Made by a program: the position numbers and the translations under genes
The notes under the pieces: model-generated
Seen by the model: only the letters and a program-made list of their open reading frames with translations
Databases searched by the model: none
What the model was told of the DNA's origin: nothing
Part shown: piece by piece, positions 25,783 to 33,379 of the stretch
How positions within the stretch are numbered: position 1 is the stretch's first letter
How the letters are laid out: each line of letters starts with the position of its first letter
From: JAPHTQ01 sp050302275
GTDB lineage: Bacteria > Pseudomonadota > Gammaproteobacteria > Thiohalomonadales > Thiohalomonadaceae
Direction: 5' to 3'
Assembly (NCBI GenBank): GCA_050302275.1
Contig: JBNLAT010000002.1
Span: 1-64,000 of the forward strand
Length of the DNA stretch: 64,000 bases

Positions 25783-27165
25783 ATGTCAGAACGACGAAAG
25801 TCCATTCATGGGCAGTGGTCCGGGCGCTGGGCCTTTATTCTTGCGGCGACCGGTTCGGCTGTCGGCCTCGGTAATATCTGGAAGTTTCCCTATATCACCG
25901 GGGAGAACGGAGGCGGGGCATTCGTTCTGGTCTATCTACTCTGCATCGCTATCATCGGTATTCCCATCATGATTGCTGAAATCATGCTGGGGCGCCGCGG
26001 CAGGCGTAGCCCGATCAATACCATGCGTCATCTGGCTTTCGAGGAGCGCGCCAATCCCCACTGGCAGTATCTCGGCTGGGCCGGGGTGATCGCCGGGTTC
26101 ATTATCCTCTCTTACTATTCGGTCATTGCCGGTTGGGCGGTGGCTTATATCTTCCGCACCGTATCGGGTGTATTCAGCGGTGCCGATGCGACAGTTGTCG
26201 GCAACACTTTCTCGGCGTTGGTTTCCGATCCTGAACGACTTCTCGCCTGGCACACCATCTTTATGGTGATGACCCTGATCGTCGTTTCACGTGGGGTGCG
26301 GAGTGGTCTGGAGAAGGCGGTACGCTACCTGATGCCAAGCCTGTTTATACTGCTGCTGATCCTGGTGGGTTATGCCATGAGCACCGGTTATTTCCTGGAT
26401 GGTATCAGTTTCCTCTTTACCCCCAATTTTGGCGCACTGAGCTGGGACTCGGTACTGGTGGCATTGGGGCATGCCTTCTTCACCCTGAGTCTGGGGATGG
26501 GGGCGATCATGGTTTACGGTTCTTATCTGCCGAAACATACCTCCATTGTGAAGACCTCTATTGTGATTGCGGGGATGGATACGCTGGTGGCACTGCTGGC
26601 GGGGATGGCGATCTTCCCCATTGTCTTTGCCAATAGCCTGGAACCCGGTTCCGGTCCCGGTTTGATCTTCCAGACCCTGCCCATCGCCTTCGGTCATATG
26701 CCCGGTGGAGTCTTCTTTGGCATGCTGTTCTTCATTCTGCTGACCTTTGCCGCCTGGACTTCGGCGATCTCCCTGCTGGAGCCGATGGTCGCCTGGATGG
26801 TGGAGAACCACGGTTTCAATCGTACCTCTGCCACCGTCTGGTCGGGGATCGGCAGCTGGTTACTGGGTCTTTGCTCGATCTTCTCCTTCAATCTCTGGTC
26901 CGATTTCAAGCCGCTCTCCTTCATCCCGCCGTTCCAGGACAAAACCATGTTCGATCTGCTCGACGGGCTGACCGCCAATGTGATGCTGCCGTTGGGCGGC
27001 CTGCTGATCGCGATCTTTGCCGCCTGGCAGATGAGTCGCCGCACCTGTCGTGAGGAGCTGGAACTACAAGAGGGCGTGCTGTTCCGTGGCTGGTACTTTA
27101 TGATCCGCTACGTCAGCCCTCTGGCGGTATTACTTGTTTTCCTCAACGCCGTCGGCATTATCTAG
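25783..27165 (+). CDS. Sodium-dependent transporter of the NSS (SNF) family
   Basis: A neurotransmitter:sodium symporter family protein, which imports amino acids or related compounds with Na+. The 460-residue protein begins with the signature G-S-A-V-G-L-G-N-I-W-K-F-P-Y after residue 20, which contributes to the Na+ site in LeuT-like proteins, and has about 11-12 hydrophobic spans. Substrate cannot be told from sequence. ATG 25783 has TGGGGGA upstream. It lies between the divergent smpB and the ratA-rnfH pair and overlaps neither; the placement between smpB and ratA is less common. Confidence 0.88.
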   Translation: MSERRKSIHGQWSGRWAFILAATGSAVGLGNIWKFPYITGENGGGAFVLVYLLCIAIIGIPIMIAEIMLGRRGRRSPINTMRHLAFEERANPHWQYLGWAGVIAGFIILSYYSVIAGWAVAYIFRTVSGVFSGADATVVGNTFSALVSDPERLLAWHTIFMVMTLIVVSRGVRSGLEKAVRYLMPSLFILLLILVGYAMSTGYFLDGISFLFTPNFGALSWDSVLVALGHAFFTLSLGMGAIMVYGSYLPKHTSIVKTSIVIAGMDTLVALLAGMAIFPIVFANSLEPGSGPGLIFQTLPIAFGHMPGGVFFGMLFFILLTFAAWTSAISLLEPMVAWMVENHGFNRTSATVWSGIGSWLLGLCSIFSFNLWSDFKPLSFIPPFQDKTMFDLLDGLTANVMLPLGGLLIAIFAAWQMSRRTCREELELQEGVLFRGWYFMIRYVSPLAVLLVFLNAVGII

Positions 27166-27178
27166 TAGCGGAGTTTGT

Positions 27179-27616
27179 GTGAGTTCAATCAGTAAAAATG
27201 CGCTGGTGCCATACAGCGCAGCGCAGATGTATAGTTTGGTGAACGACGTCGAGTCCTATTCAGCATTCCTGCCCTGGTGTCGTTCCTCACAGGTGTTATC
27301 TCAGGACGAAGATGAGCAGCGGGCAACTATCGAGATCGCCCATGGCAGCCTGAGAAAATCGTTTACCACCTGTAATCGTCTGCAGAAACACAAGATGATC
27401 GAGATGCGCCTGGAGCAGGGGCCTTTCAAACACCTGCAGGGTTTCTGGCGTTTCGATGCATTGGGTGAGCAGGCCTGTAAGGTCTCGCTGGATCTCGATT
27501 TTGAGTTTTCCAGTAAACTGGTGGGTATGGCGATGGGGCCGATTTTCAGCCAGATCGCCAACACCCTGGTGGATGCCTTCTCTAAACGCGCGGTGGAAGT
27601 CTATGGAAAAGAGTAA
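27179..27616 (+). CDS. ratA: RatA/COQ10-type START-domain protein
   Basis: A 145-residue polyketide-cyclase/START-like protein. Members bind ubiquinone (COQ10 type); the E. coli homologue RatA was reported to interfere with ribosome subunit association. Motifs Y-S-A-A-Q-M-Y-S-L-V-N-D-V-E-S-Y and F-L-P-W-C are diagnostic. The GTG start at 27179 has AGCGGAG upstream. The gene overlaps rnfH by 14 nt. Confidence 0.88.
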   Translation: MSSISKNALVPYSAAQMYSLVNDVESYSAFLPWCRSSQVLSQDEDEQRATIEIAHGSLRKSFTTCNRLQKHKMIEMRLEQGPFKHLQGFWRFDALGEQACKVSLDLDFEFSSKLVGMAMGPIFSQIANTLVDAFSKRAVEVYGKE

Positions 27617-27920
27617 AACCATACAGGTCGAGGTGGCCTACGCCCGACCGGATATTCAGGTGATTATTCCCGTTGCGGTGGAAGAGGGGGCCAGTATTGA
27701 TACTGCGATCAAACGTTCCGGTATTCTGGAGCGCTTTCCCGAGATCGATCTGGATAACACCAAGGTGGGTATATTCGGTAAGTTGAGTAAGCCCGATACC
27801 CCGCTTAGAGCCAAGGACCGGGTGGAGATCTACCGTCCGTTGATTGCGGATCCTAAAGAGGTGCGGAAGAAGCGTGCGGCGGAGGGGAAAGCGATGAAGA
27901 AGGGCGGGGGCGACGCTTAG
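27603..27920 (+). CDS. rnfH: RnfH family ubiquitin-fold protein
   Basis: A 105-residue beta-grasp protein of the RnfH (RatB, UPF0125) family. Visible motifs are V-E-V-A-Y-A-R-P-D-I-Q and the C-terminal R-V-E-I-Y-R-P-L-I-A-D-P-K-E. The function is not well established. It overlaps ratA by 14 nt in another frame. Its stop codon TAG forms the first bases of a palindromic element. Confidence 0.87.
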   Translation: MEKSKTIQVEVAYARPDIQVIIPVAVEEGASIDTAIKRSGILERFPEIDLDNTKVGIFGKLSKPDTPLRAKDRVEIYRPLIADPKEVRKKRAAEGKAMKKGGGDA

Positions 27921-28043
27921 AAATTCTACTCAGCCGGCGCGATCCGGCGTTTAAATCTCCTTCAGAATGCTCATTTACTGCTTGTAAACTGCGCTTCTTC
28001 AGTCGATTTCAACTTGCCTCGCACTCGCCTGAGCGAATTTCAA
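27918..28043 (+). repeat. Palindromic element copy 2, between rnfH and bamE
   Basis: Second member of the structured repeat family. Outer arms GAAATTCTACTCAG (27920-27933) and CTGAGCGAATTTC (28029-28041) pair with one bulge; the box GATCCGGCGTT matches GATACGGTGTT of the other copies; the 28-nt core at 27967-27994 (ATGCTCATTTAC ... GTAAACTGCGC) is conserved; flanking AAATC/GATTT arms pair. The TAG at its left edge is the rnfH stop codon. It lies between convergent genes. Confidence 0.75.
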
Positions 28044-28056
28044 CCATCGAGTTAAT

Positions 28057-28395
28057 TTAAAGTTTGGACTCTAACGTCGGATTTTCTTTTGCCGGGATCT
28101 TACCGGCCCGCTCGATTCGCGCCAGTTTGTTTCCTTTGAAAAAGAGTGTCACCCGATACCGCTCTTCCAGTTGGTTCCCTTTGCTCATACTGAAGAAGTA
28201 GTCCCAACGCTCTGCGTGGAAGGGGTCTGTCAGCAGTGGGGTGCCGAGAATTGTGCGGACCTTCTGCGGGTCCATGCCGACCTTTACCTTGGCCAGTTGC
28301 ACTTCGGTGATCACATTCCCCTGCTGAATGTCGATTTTATGGGCGCAGGCGGCCAGTGTCAGGGCTGTCAGGAAGTAAATGAGAGTCTTTTGCAT
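28057..28395 (-). CDS. bamE: Outer membrane protein assembly factor BamE
   Basis: BamE is a lipoprotein of the BAM complex that inserts beta-barrels in the outer membrane. The 112-residue precursor has a lipoprotein signal peptide with lipobox L-A-A-C (Cys near 17), then the SmpA/OmlA domain with G-M-D-P-Q-K-V-R-T-I-L-G-T-P-L and D-P-F-H-A-E-R-W-D-Y-F-F. It is divergent from fur, the usual neighbourhood. Confidence 0.93.
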   Translation of the reverse strand: MQKTLIYFLTALTLAACAHKIDIQQGNVITEVQLAKVKVGMDPQKVRTILGTPLLTDPFHAERWDYFFSMSKGNQLEERYRVTLFFKGNKLARIERAGKIPAKENPTLESKL

Positions 28396-28459
28396 TTCGA
28401 TTAAGCCGGGTCAATAATGGGGCGCATGATACACAATGGTGGAGCGGGCGGCGAGCGGC

Positions 28460-28885
28460 ATGAGTGGACTTGGTAGCAAAGAGCTGAAACAGGCGGGGCT
28501 TAAAGCGACCCTGCCGCGACTAAAAATTCTCCAGATTCTGGAGAGCTCCTCGACTCGACATATGAGCGCCGAGGATATTTACCGGGCGCTGCTCGAGTCG
28601 GGCGAGGATGTTCCCATCGCCACTATCTACCGTGTTCTGACTCAGTTCGAAAGCGCTGGTCTCGTTGCACGTCACAAGTTTGAGGGCGAACACTCCGTCT
28701 ACGAGCTCAACGAGGGCTCCCATCACGATCATATCCTCTGCATAGAGTGCGGAAGGGTGGAAGAGTTCGTCGATGAGACTATCGAAAAGCGGCAACAGGC
28801 AATTGCAGAGGAACACGGCTTCAGCATCACCGATCATAGCCTGATCATTCAGGGAGTTTGTGCGGCCTGCCAGAAGAAGAAGTGA
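28460..28885 (+). CDS. fur: Ferric uptake regulator Fur
   Basis: Fur represses iron-acquisition genes when loaded with Fe2+. The 141-residue protein (from ATG 28460) starts close to A-G-L-K-A-T-L-P-R-L-K-I-L, has the DNA-recognition helix I-A-T-I-Y-R-V-L-T-Q-F, the metal-site G-S-H-H-D-H-I-L-C-I-E-C-G and the C-terminal C-A-A-C. The frame is open upstream to 28436, but these extra residues are not family-like. It is divergent from bamE and faces recN tail to tail. Confidence 0.94.
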   Translation: MSGLGSKELKQAGLKATLPRLKILQILESSSTRHMSAEDIYRALLESGEDVPIATIYRVLTQFESAGLVARHKFEGEHSVYELNEGSHHDHILCIECGRVEEFVDETIEKRQQAIAEEHGFSITDHSLIIQGVCAACQKKK

Positions 28886-28886
28886 G

Positions 28887-30557
28887 TTAGTCCTGTGCCT
28901 GACTGATTAGCTGTCGGGCATGCTCCAGGGTCTGCTCGGTAATATTGACCCCACCCGACATACGCGCCACTTCCTCCACCCGCACATCGCCGTCGATCGG
29001 CTGCACCACGGTACGTGTTTCCTTACCGTCACTCTGCTTACTGATGCGGAAGTGGTTATGGCCCTGGGAGGCGACCTGGGGCTGATGGGTGACGCAGAGT
29101 ACCTGGCGATTCTCCCCCAGCTTACGCAGCTGACGACCGACCATCTCGGCGACACCGCCGCCAATACCGACATCGACCTCGTCGAAGATCATGGTGGGGA
29201 TACCTTCCTGGCTGACGGTGATCACCTGAATCGCCAGACTGATACGCGACAGTTCGCCACCTGAGGCAACCTTGTTCAGCGATTGCAGCGGTTGCCCTGG
29301 GTTGGCGCTGACTCGCAGCTCGACACTCTCCAGACCGCTGGCCGAAGGTCCTTTCTCCAGCGGGATAAGTGCAATGTCGAAGCGACCTCCGCCCATGCCC
29401 AACTCCTGCATGTTGGCGCTGACTGCCTCGGCCAGTTTTTTTGCCGCCTTTTCCCGGCCCGCGCTCAACTGCTGCGCCAGCTTGTCGTATTCGGCTCGGC
29501 TCTTCTCGATCTCTGCTTGCATCCCCTGCAGGCGGCTATCCGAGGCATTCAGTTCGTCCAGTTCCTGCTGCAGTTGTTGCAGCAGTTCGGGGAGCTCTTC
29601 CGGGGCAACCCGGTGTTTGCGTCCCAGGTTGTGCAGGTCGGCGATGCGCTGCTCCAGTTGTGACAGCCGTTCCGGGTCCAGTTCCATGCCGTCGGCGTAG
29701 TGGCGCAGTTCACTGACCGCCTCTTTCAGCTGGATCGCCGCGCCCTCGAGCATTTGCAGCGGGTTGTCCAGGGTGGTATCGACTGCCTGCAGTTCCTGTA
29801 GCAGGCGCAGGGATTGTTCCAGCACGCTGCTGGCACTCTGTCCTTCGTCGGCATCCAGCAGGTTGACGGCGGTCTGCGCCCCTTCCAGCAGGCGGTTGGC
29901 GTTGCTCAGGCGGCTGTACTCCTGATCCAGCTCGGCCAGTTCGCCGGGGGCGGGTTTCAGTGACTCCAACTCCTCGACCTGGAAGCGCAGCAGTTCCAGA
30001 CGGGAGTCCCGCTCGGCGGCGGCCTGACTCAGGCTGTCGTATTCCTGCTGTAGTTGTTGCCACTGGCGGTGCTGGCTGGCGACCGCTTTCGCCAGGTCGA
30101 GCTGTCCGGCGTAGGCATCGAGCAGGCGGCGCTGGATGTCGCGCTTGAGCAACGACTGGTGGGCGTGCTGGCCGTGGATATCGACCAGTTGTTCCCCTAA
30201 CTCCTTGAGTGACTGGATCGGGGTCGGTTGGCCGTTGATGAAGCCGCGGGAGCGGCCGTCGGCGCCGATAGTGCGGCGCAGCAGGCATTCGCCATCGCTG
30301 GCCAGCTCGTGTTCTTCCAGCCATGCGGTGACGTCAGGGAGAGCGGAGATATCGAATTCGGCACTGATTTCGGCGCGGTCCGCGCCGTGGCGAATCACAC
30401 TGCTGTCGGCGCGATCGCCGAGGGTCAGGCCAAGGGCATCGAGGAGGATCGATTTACCGGCACCGGTCTCGCCGCTAAGCACGCTCATCCCTGGCCGGAA
30501 ATCGATCTCCAGCGAATCCACAATGGCGAAGTTACGAATGTGCAGGTGTCTTAGCAT
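28887..30557 (-). CDS. recN: DNA repair protein RecN
   Basis: RecN is an SMC-like ATPase acting in double-strand break repair. The 556-residue protein has Walker A G-E-T-G-A-G-K-S near residue 30, a long coiled-coil middle rich in Leu, Gln and Glu (about 150-370), the ABC signature V-A-S-G-G-E-L-S-R-I near residue 430 and Walker B M-I-F-D-E-V-D. It is separated from fur by 1 nt and from nadK by 16 nt; nadK and recN are probably co-transcribed leftward. Confidence 0.96.
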   Translation of the reverse strand: MLRHLHIRNFAIVDSLEIDFRPGMSVLSGETGAGKSILLDALGLTLGDRADSSVIRHGADRAEISAEFDISALPDVTAWLEEHELASDGECLLRRTIGADGRSRGFINGQPTPIQSLKELGEQLVDIHGQHAHQSLLKRDIQRRLLDAYAGQLDLAKAVASQHRQWQQLQQEYDSLSQAAAERDSRLELLRFQVEELESLKPAPGELAELDQEYSRLSNANRLLEGAQTAVNLLDADEGQSASSVLEQSLRLLQELQAVDTTLDNPLQMLEGAAIQLKEAVSELRHYADGMELDPERLSQLEQRIADLHNLGRKHRVAPEELPELLQQLQQELDELNASDSRLQGMQAEIEKSRAEYDKLAQQLSAGREKAAKKLAEAVSANMQELGMGGGRFDIALIPLEKGPSASGLESVELRVSANPGQPLQSLNKVASGGELSRISLAIQVITVSQEGIPTMIFDEVDVGIGGGVAEMVGRQLRKLGENRQVLCVTHQPQVASQGHNHFRISKQSDGKETRTVVQPIDGDVRVEEVARMSGGVNITEQTLEHARQLISQAQD

Positions 30558-30573
30558 TGATGTGAGTGCGCCT

Positions 30574-31443
30574 TTAACCGCCCCACTTAAGCTTGGCGCG
30601 GAGGATCTGGTAGTGGTCGTGAACCAGCGGGTGGATCAGGCGAACCTTGTGCTCTTTCTTGCTAATCAGGATGTGGTCACCTTCCACCAGACTGAGATTG
30701 ACCTGACCGTCGCAGCTCACCTGGGCGTGGCTTTCGCCATGACCACGTACCACCATTTCCAGCTGGTTGTCGGCGTCGACCACAATCGGGCGCTGGCTCA
30801 TGGTGTGGGGGCAGATGGGGACCAGTACCACCGCATCCAGCTCCGGATGGAGGATCGGGCCGCCACCGGAGAGGGCGTAGGCGGTGGAGCCGGTGGGGGT
30901 GGAGACGATCAGCCCGTCGGAGCGGGTCTTGTTGACGAAGACACCGTTCACATAGGTATCCAGTTCGATCATCCGCGCTACATCCCACTTGTGCACCACC
31001 ACGTCGTTAAAGGCGTCGGCTTCACTGATCTGCTCGCCGTCGCGGATGATGCGGCAGTGGAGCAGGAAACGCTCCTCTTCGACGTAGCGACCGTCGAGGA
31101 TTTCGTCGAGCCGTTCCTGCATCTCGCTGGGGGAGATGTCGGTGAGAAAACCGAGGTGACCGAGGTTGAGGCCGAGCAGGGCAGGGTCATAACCGGCCAG
31201 GCTGCGTGCTGCACTGAGGAAGGTGCCGTCGCCGCCGGTAACAATAATCATGTCGCATTCGCGGCCTAACTGGTCACGCTTGGCCAGGGGCAGGCCGTGA
31301 TCGGGCCAGAACCCCGAGGTGGCGGCGTCGAGAAACAGCTCCACATCCTTGGTCTGGAGGTAATCGCGCAGTGCATCCAGTGTCTCACTGACACTCTTGT
31401 CCTCGAACTTACCAATGATCCCGATACGCTTAAAAGCTGCCAT
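30574..31443 (-). CDS. nadK: NAD kinase
   Basis: NadK phosphorylates NAD to NADP. The 289-residue protein contains the G-G-D-G-T-F-L motif, the N-L-G-H-L-G-F-L-T-D motif and S-D-G-L-I-V-S-T-P-T-G-S-T-A-Y. I chose ATG 31443 (M-A-A-F-K-R-I-G), which matches homologues, over the upstream in-frame start. It is divergent from hrcA, so its promoter lies within the same 169-nt gap as the CIRCE site. Confidence 0.95.
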   Translation of the reverse strand: MAAFKRIGIIGKFEDKSVSETLDALRDYLQTKDVELFLDAATSGFWPDHGLPLAKRDQLGRECDMIIVTGGDGTFLSAARSLAGYDPALLGLNLGHLGFLTDISPSEMQERLDEILDGRYVEEERFLLHCRIIRDGEQISEADAFNDVVVHKWDVARMIELDTYVNGVFVNKTRSDGLIVSTPTGSTAYALSGGGPILHPELDAVVLVPICPHTMSQRPIVVDADNQLEMVVRGHGESHAQVSCDGQVNLSLVEGDHILISKKEHKVRLIHPLVHDHYQILRAKLKWGG

Positions 31444-31511
31444 TCCTGACCCCCTGCAAAATTGCACGAAACTTAACATGTTAGGAACCTTCCGACTAGT
31501 CGCTCCCTCGC

Positions 31512-31539
31512 TTGACAGGGCATCGCGTACATGGATAAT
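31512..31539 (+). promoter_or_regulatory. Sigma-70-like promoter of the hrcA-grpE-dnaK operon
   Basis: A perfect TTGACA at 31512-31517 and GATAAT at 31534-31539 are 16 nt apart. The CIRCE operator begins 7 nt after the -10, where transcription should start, giving the classical HrcA-repressed heat-shock promoter. Confidence 0.82.
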
Positions 31540-31545
31540 TCGCGT

Positions 31546-31572
31546 TTAGCACTCACCGACCAAGAGTGCTAA
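31546..31572 (+). promoter_or_regulatory. CIRCE operator (HrcA binding site)
   Basis: TTAGCACTC - 9 nt - GAGTGCTAA matches the CIRCE consensus at every position. HrcA, encoded immediately downstream, binds this element and represses chaperone genes; the site overlaps the expected transcription start. Confidence 0.96.
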
Positions 31573-31612
31573 TAGTTGCTTGCCACATTGGATTTGGCTG
31601 TGGATGAGGAAG

Positions 31613-32653
31613 ATGTCTGGCCCCGAATTGAATGATCGTGCCCAGTTGTTGCTGAAAAACCTGGTGGAGCGGTATATCCGTGACGGCCAGCCCGTCGGCT
31701 CGCGCACGCTTTCCCGGGAGACCGGCCTCGATTTGAGCGCGGCCACCATCCGTAATGTGATGTCGGACCTGGAAGAGTATGGTCTGATCCACGCCCCACA
31801 TACTTCGGCGGGTCGGGTACCGACGATCAAGGGTTATCGCCTGTTCGTCGACAGTCTGCTGACGGTCAAGCAGCCTGACAGCTCGCAGGTCAGCCAGTTG
31901 CAACAGCGTATCGGTAGCAGTGCCGATCCGGATCAGGTTTTGAGTATCGCTTCGCAGCAACTCTCCGAAGTGACCTCCATGGCCGGGGTGGTGATGGTAC
32001 CCAAGCGCAAGCTGGTCGCGCTGCGCCAGGTGGAGTTTCTGCCGCTGTCGCACAATCGGGTTCTCACAATCCTGGTGATCAATGAGCGCGAGGTGCAAAA
32101 CCGCATCATCCACACCGAGCGCAATTACAGCGCTGCCGAGTTACAGCAGATCGCCAACTATCTCAATCAGGTCTGCTCCGGACGCGATCTACGCCAGGCG
32201 CGCACTGCGCTGTTGAAAGAGATGGACGATGCCCGCAGCCACATGAACCAGTTAATGGCTGATGCGGTGCAAATGGCCCAGGCGGTGTTCACCACCGAGG
32301 AAGCAGATGGTGATTATCTGCTGCAGGGACAGACCAACCTGATGTCCTACGAAGAGATGTCCAACGTCGGCAAGCTGCGTCGCCTGTTCGATGCCTTCAA
32401 TCAGAAGCGCGACATTCTGCAGCTGCTGGATCAGGCGGTGCAGGCCGATGGGGTGCAGCTCTTTATCGGCAACGAATCGGGTTACGAAGTGCTGGATGAA
32501 TGCAGCGTGGTGACTTCGCCCTACAAGGTGGATGGCGAGGTGATGGGGGTACTCGGCGTCATCGGTCCGACCCGCATGGCCTACGACCGGGTGATTCCGA
32601 TTGTCGATGTGACCGCCCAGTTGCTCGGGTCATCCTTGAATCAGATTAAATAA
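31613..32653 (+). CDS. hrcA: Heat-inducible transcription repressor HrcA
   Basis: HrcA represses chaperone operons through CIRCE and is activated by GroEL. The protein (346 residues) has the N-terminal winged helix with Y-I-R-D-G-Q-P-V-G-S-R-T-L-S and S-A-A-T-I-R-N-V-M-S-D-L-E-E-Y-G-L-I, and the C-terminal GAF-like domain ending with G-V-I-G-P-T-R-M-A-Y. The start could also be the in-frame ATG at 31604, because the GAGGAAG purine stretch is very close to 31613. It is followed by grpE. Confidence 0.95.
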   Translation: MSGPELNDRAQLLLKNLVERYIRDGQPVGSRTLSRETGLDLSAATIRNVMSDLEEYGLIHAPHTSAGRVPTIKGYRLFVDSLLTVKQPDSSQVSQLQQRIGSSADPDQVLSIASQQLSEVTSMAGVVMVPKRKLVALRQVEFLPLSHNRVLTILVINEREVQNRIIHTERNYSAAELQQIANYLNQVCSGRDLRQARTALLKEMDDARSHMNQLMADAVQMAQAVFTTEEADGDYLLQGQTNLMSYEEMSNVGKLRRLFDAFNQKRDILQLLDQAVQADGVQLFIGNESGYEVLDECSVVTSPYKVDGEVMGVLGVIGPTRMAYDRVIPIVDVTAQLLGSSLNQIK

Positions 32654-32727
32654 GCCCCGACTTTGTGGGGAAACAGTTGTCGCTGCTGGCGGCAGCAATG
32701 TGTAAATGAGTAAGACGGAGTGAAGGA

Positions 32728-33297
32728 ATGAGTAAAGAGAAAGTCTCGACCGAAACGGAAAACGAAGCGGTAGAGAATCCTGTGGCGGAGGAAGCCGAGG
32801 TCAACACCGAGCGCCTGCTGGAAGACGCTCGCGCCAAGGCCGACGAGCACTGGGACAAACTGCTGCGGCTGCAGGCAGAGATGGAGAACAGTCAGCGCCG
32901 TGCCCAGCGTGAGTTGGAGAACGCGCACAAGTATGGCCTGGAAAAATTCGCCCAGGAACTGCTGCCGGTGAAAGACAGTCTGGAGATGGGACTGGCCGCG
33001 GTGGATGAGAATGAGCACGAGGCCGTGATCAAACTGCGCGAGGGCACTGAGCTTACGCTGAAGATGCTCGGCGCCGCACTGGACAAGTTCGGTATCAAGG
33101 AAGTGGACCCACAGGGTCAACCCTTCAGTCCCGAGCAGCATCAGGCCATGGCGATGCAGGAATCCGCCGAACATGCGCCGAACACGGTGATGGCGGTAAT
33201 GCAGAAAGGCTACCTGATCAACGACCGCCTGCTACGACCCGCGATGGTGATCGTCAGCAAGGCACCTGCCGCACCGTCGGTGGATGAGAAGGCTTGA
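32728..33297 (+). CDS. grpE: Nucleotide exchange factor GrpE
   Basis: GrpE releases ADP from DnaK. The 189-residue protein has an acidic N-terminus, a long helix (residues 30-90, with L-L-R-L-Q-A-E-M-E-N-S-Q-R-R) and the C-terminal beta domain with V-D-P-Q-G-Q-P-F-S-P-E-Q-H-Q-A-M and V-M-Q-K-G-Y-L-I-N-D-R-L-L-R-P-A. AGTGAAGGA precedes the ATG. It lies between hrcA and dnaK. Confidence 0.96.
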   Translation: MSKEKVSTETENEAVENPVAEEAEVNTERLLEDARAKADEHWDKLLRLQAEMENSQRRAQRELENAHKYGLEKFAQELLPVKDSLEMGLAAVDENEHEAVIKLREGTELTLKMLGAALDKFGIKEVDPQGQPFSPEQHQAMAMQESAEHAPNTVMAVMQKGYLINDRLLRPAMVIVSKAPAAPSVDEKA

Positions 33298-33338
33298 ATT
33301 GGTACATAAAGACCACATTAACAGCGTAGATATTTAAC

Positions 33339-33353
33339 CCCCGCGGAGCGGGG
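33339..33353 (+). other. Small hairpin in the grpE-dnaK gap
   Basis: CCCCGC - GGA - GCGGGG forms a 6-bp GC stem 26 nt upstream of the dnaK ATG, without a T run. It may be a processing or mRNA-stability structure; no regulatory role can be shown from sequence. Confidence 0.35.
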
Positions 33354-33379
33354 CAAAACAGAATCTGGAGTATAGAACT

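Noticed and set aside
30136..31269. Long plus-strand open frame (377 codons) over recN and nadK
   Set aside because: It spans two well-supported minus-strand genes and is a codon-bias shadow.
31444..31545. Possible sigma-32 heat-shock promoter upstream of hrcA
   Set aside because: The -10 region does not resemble CCCCAT-type sigma-32 sites; the TTGACA/GATAAT pair with CIRCE explains the region.
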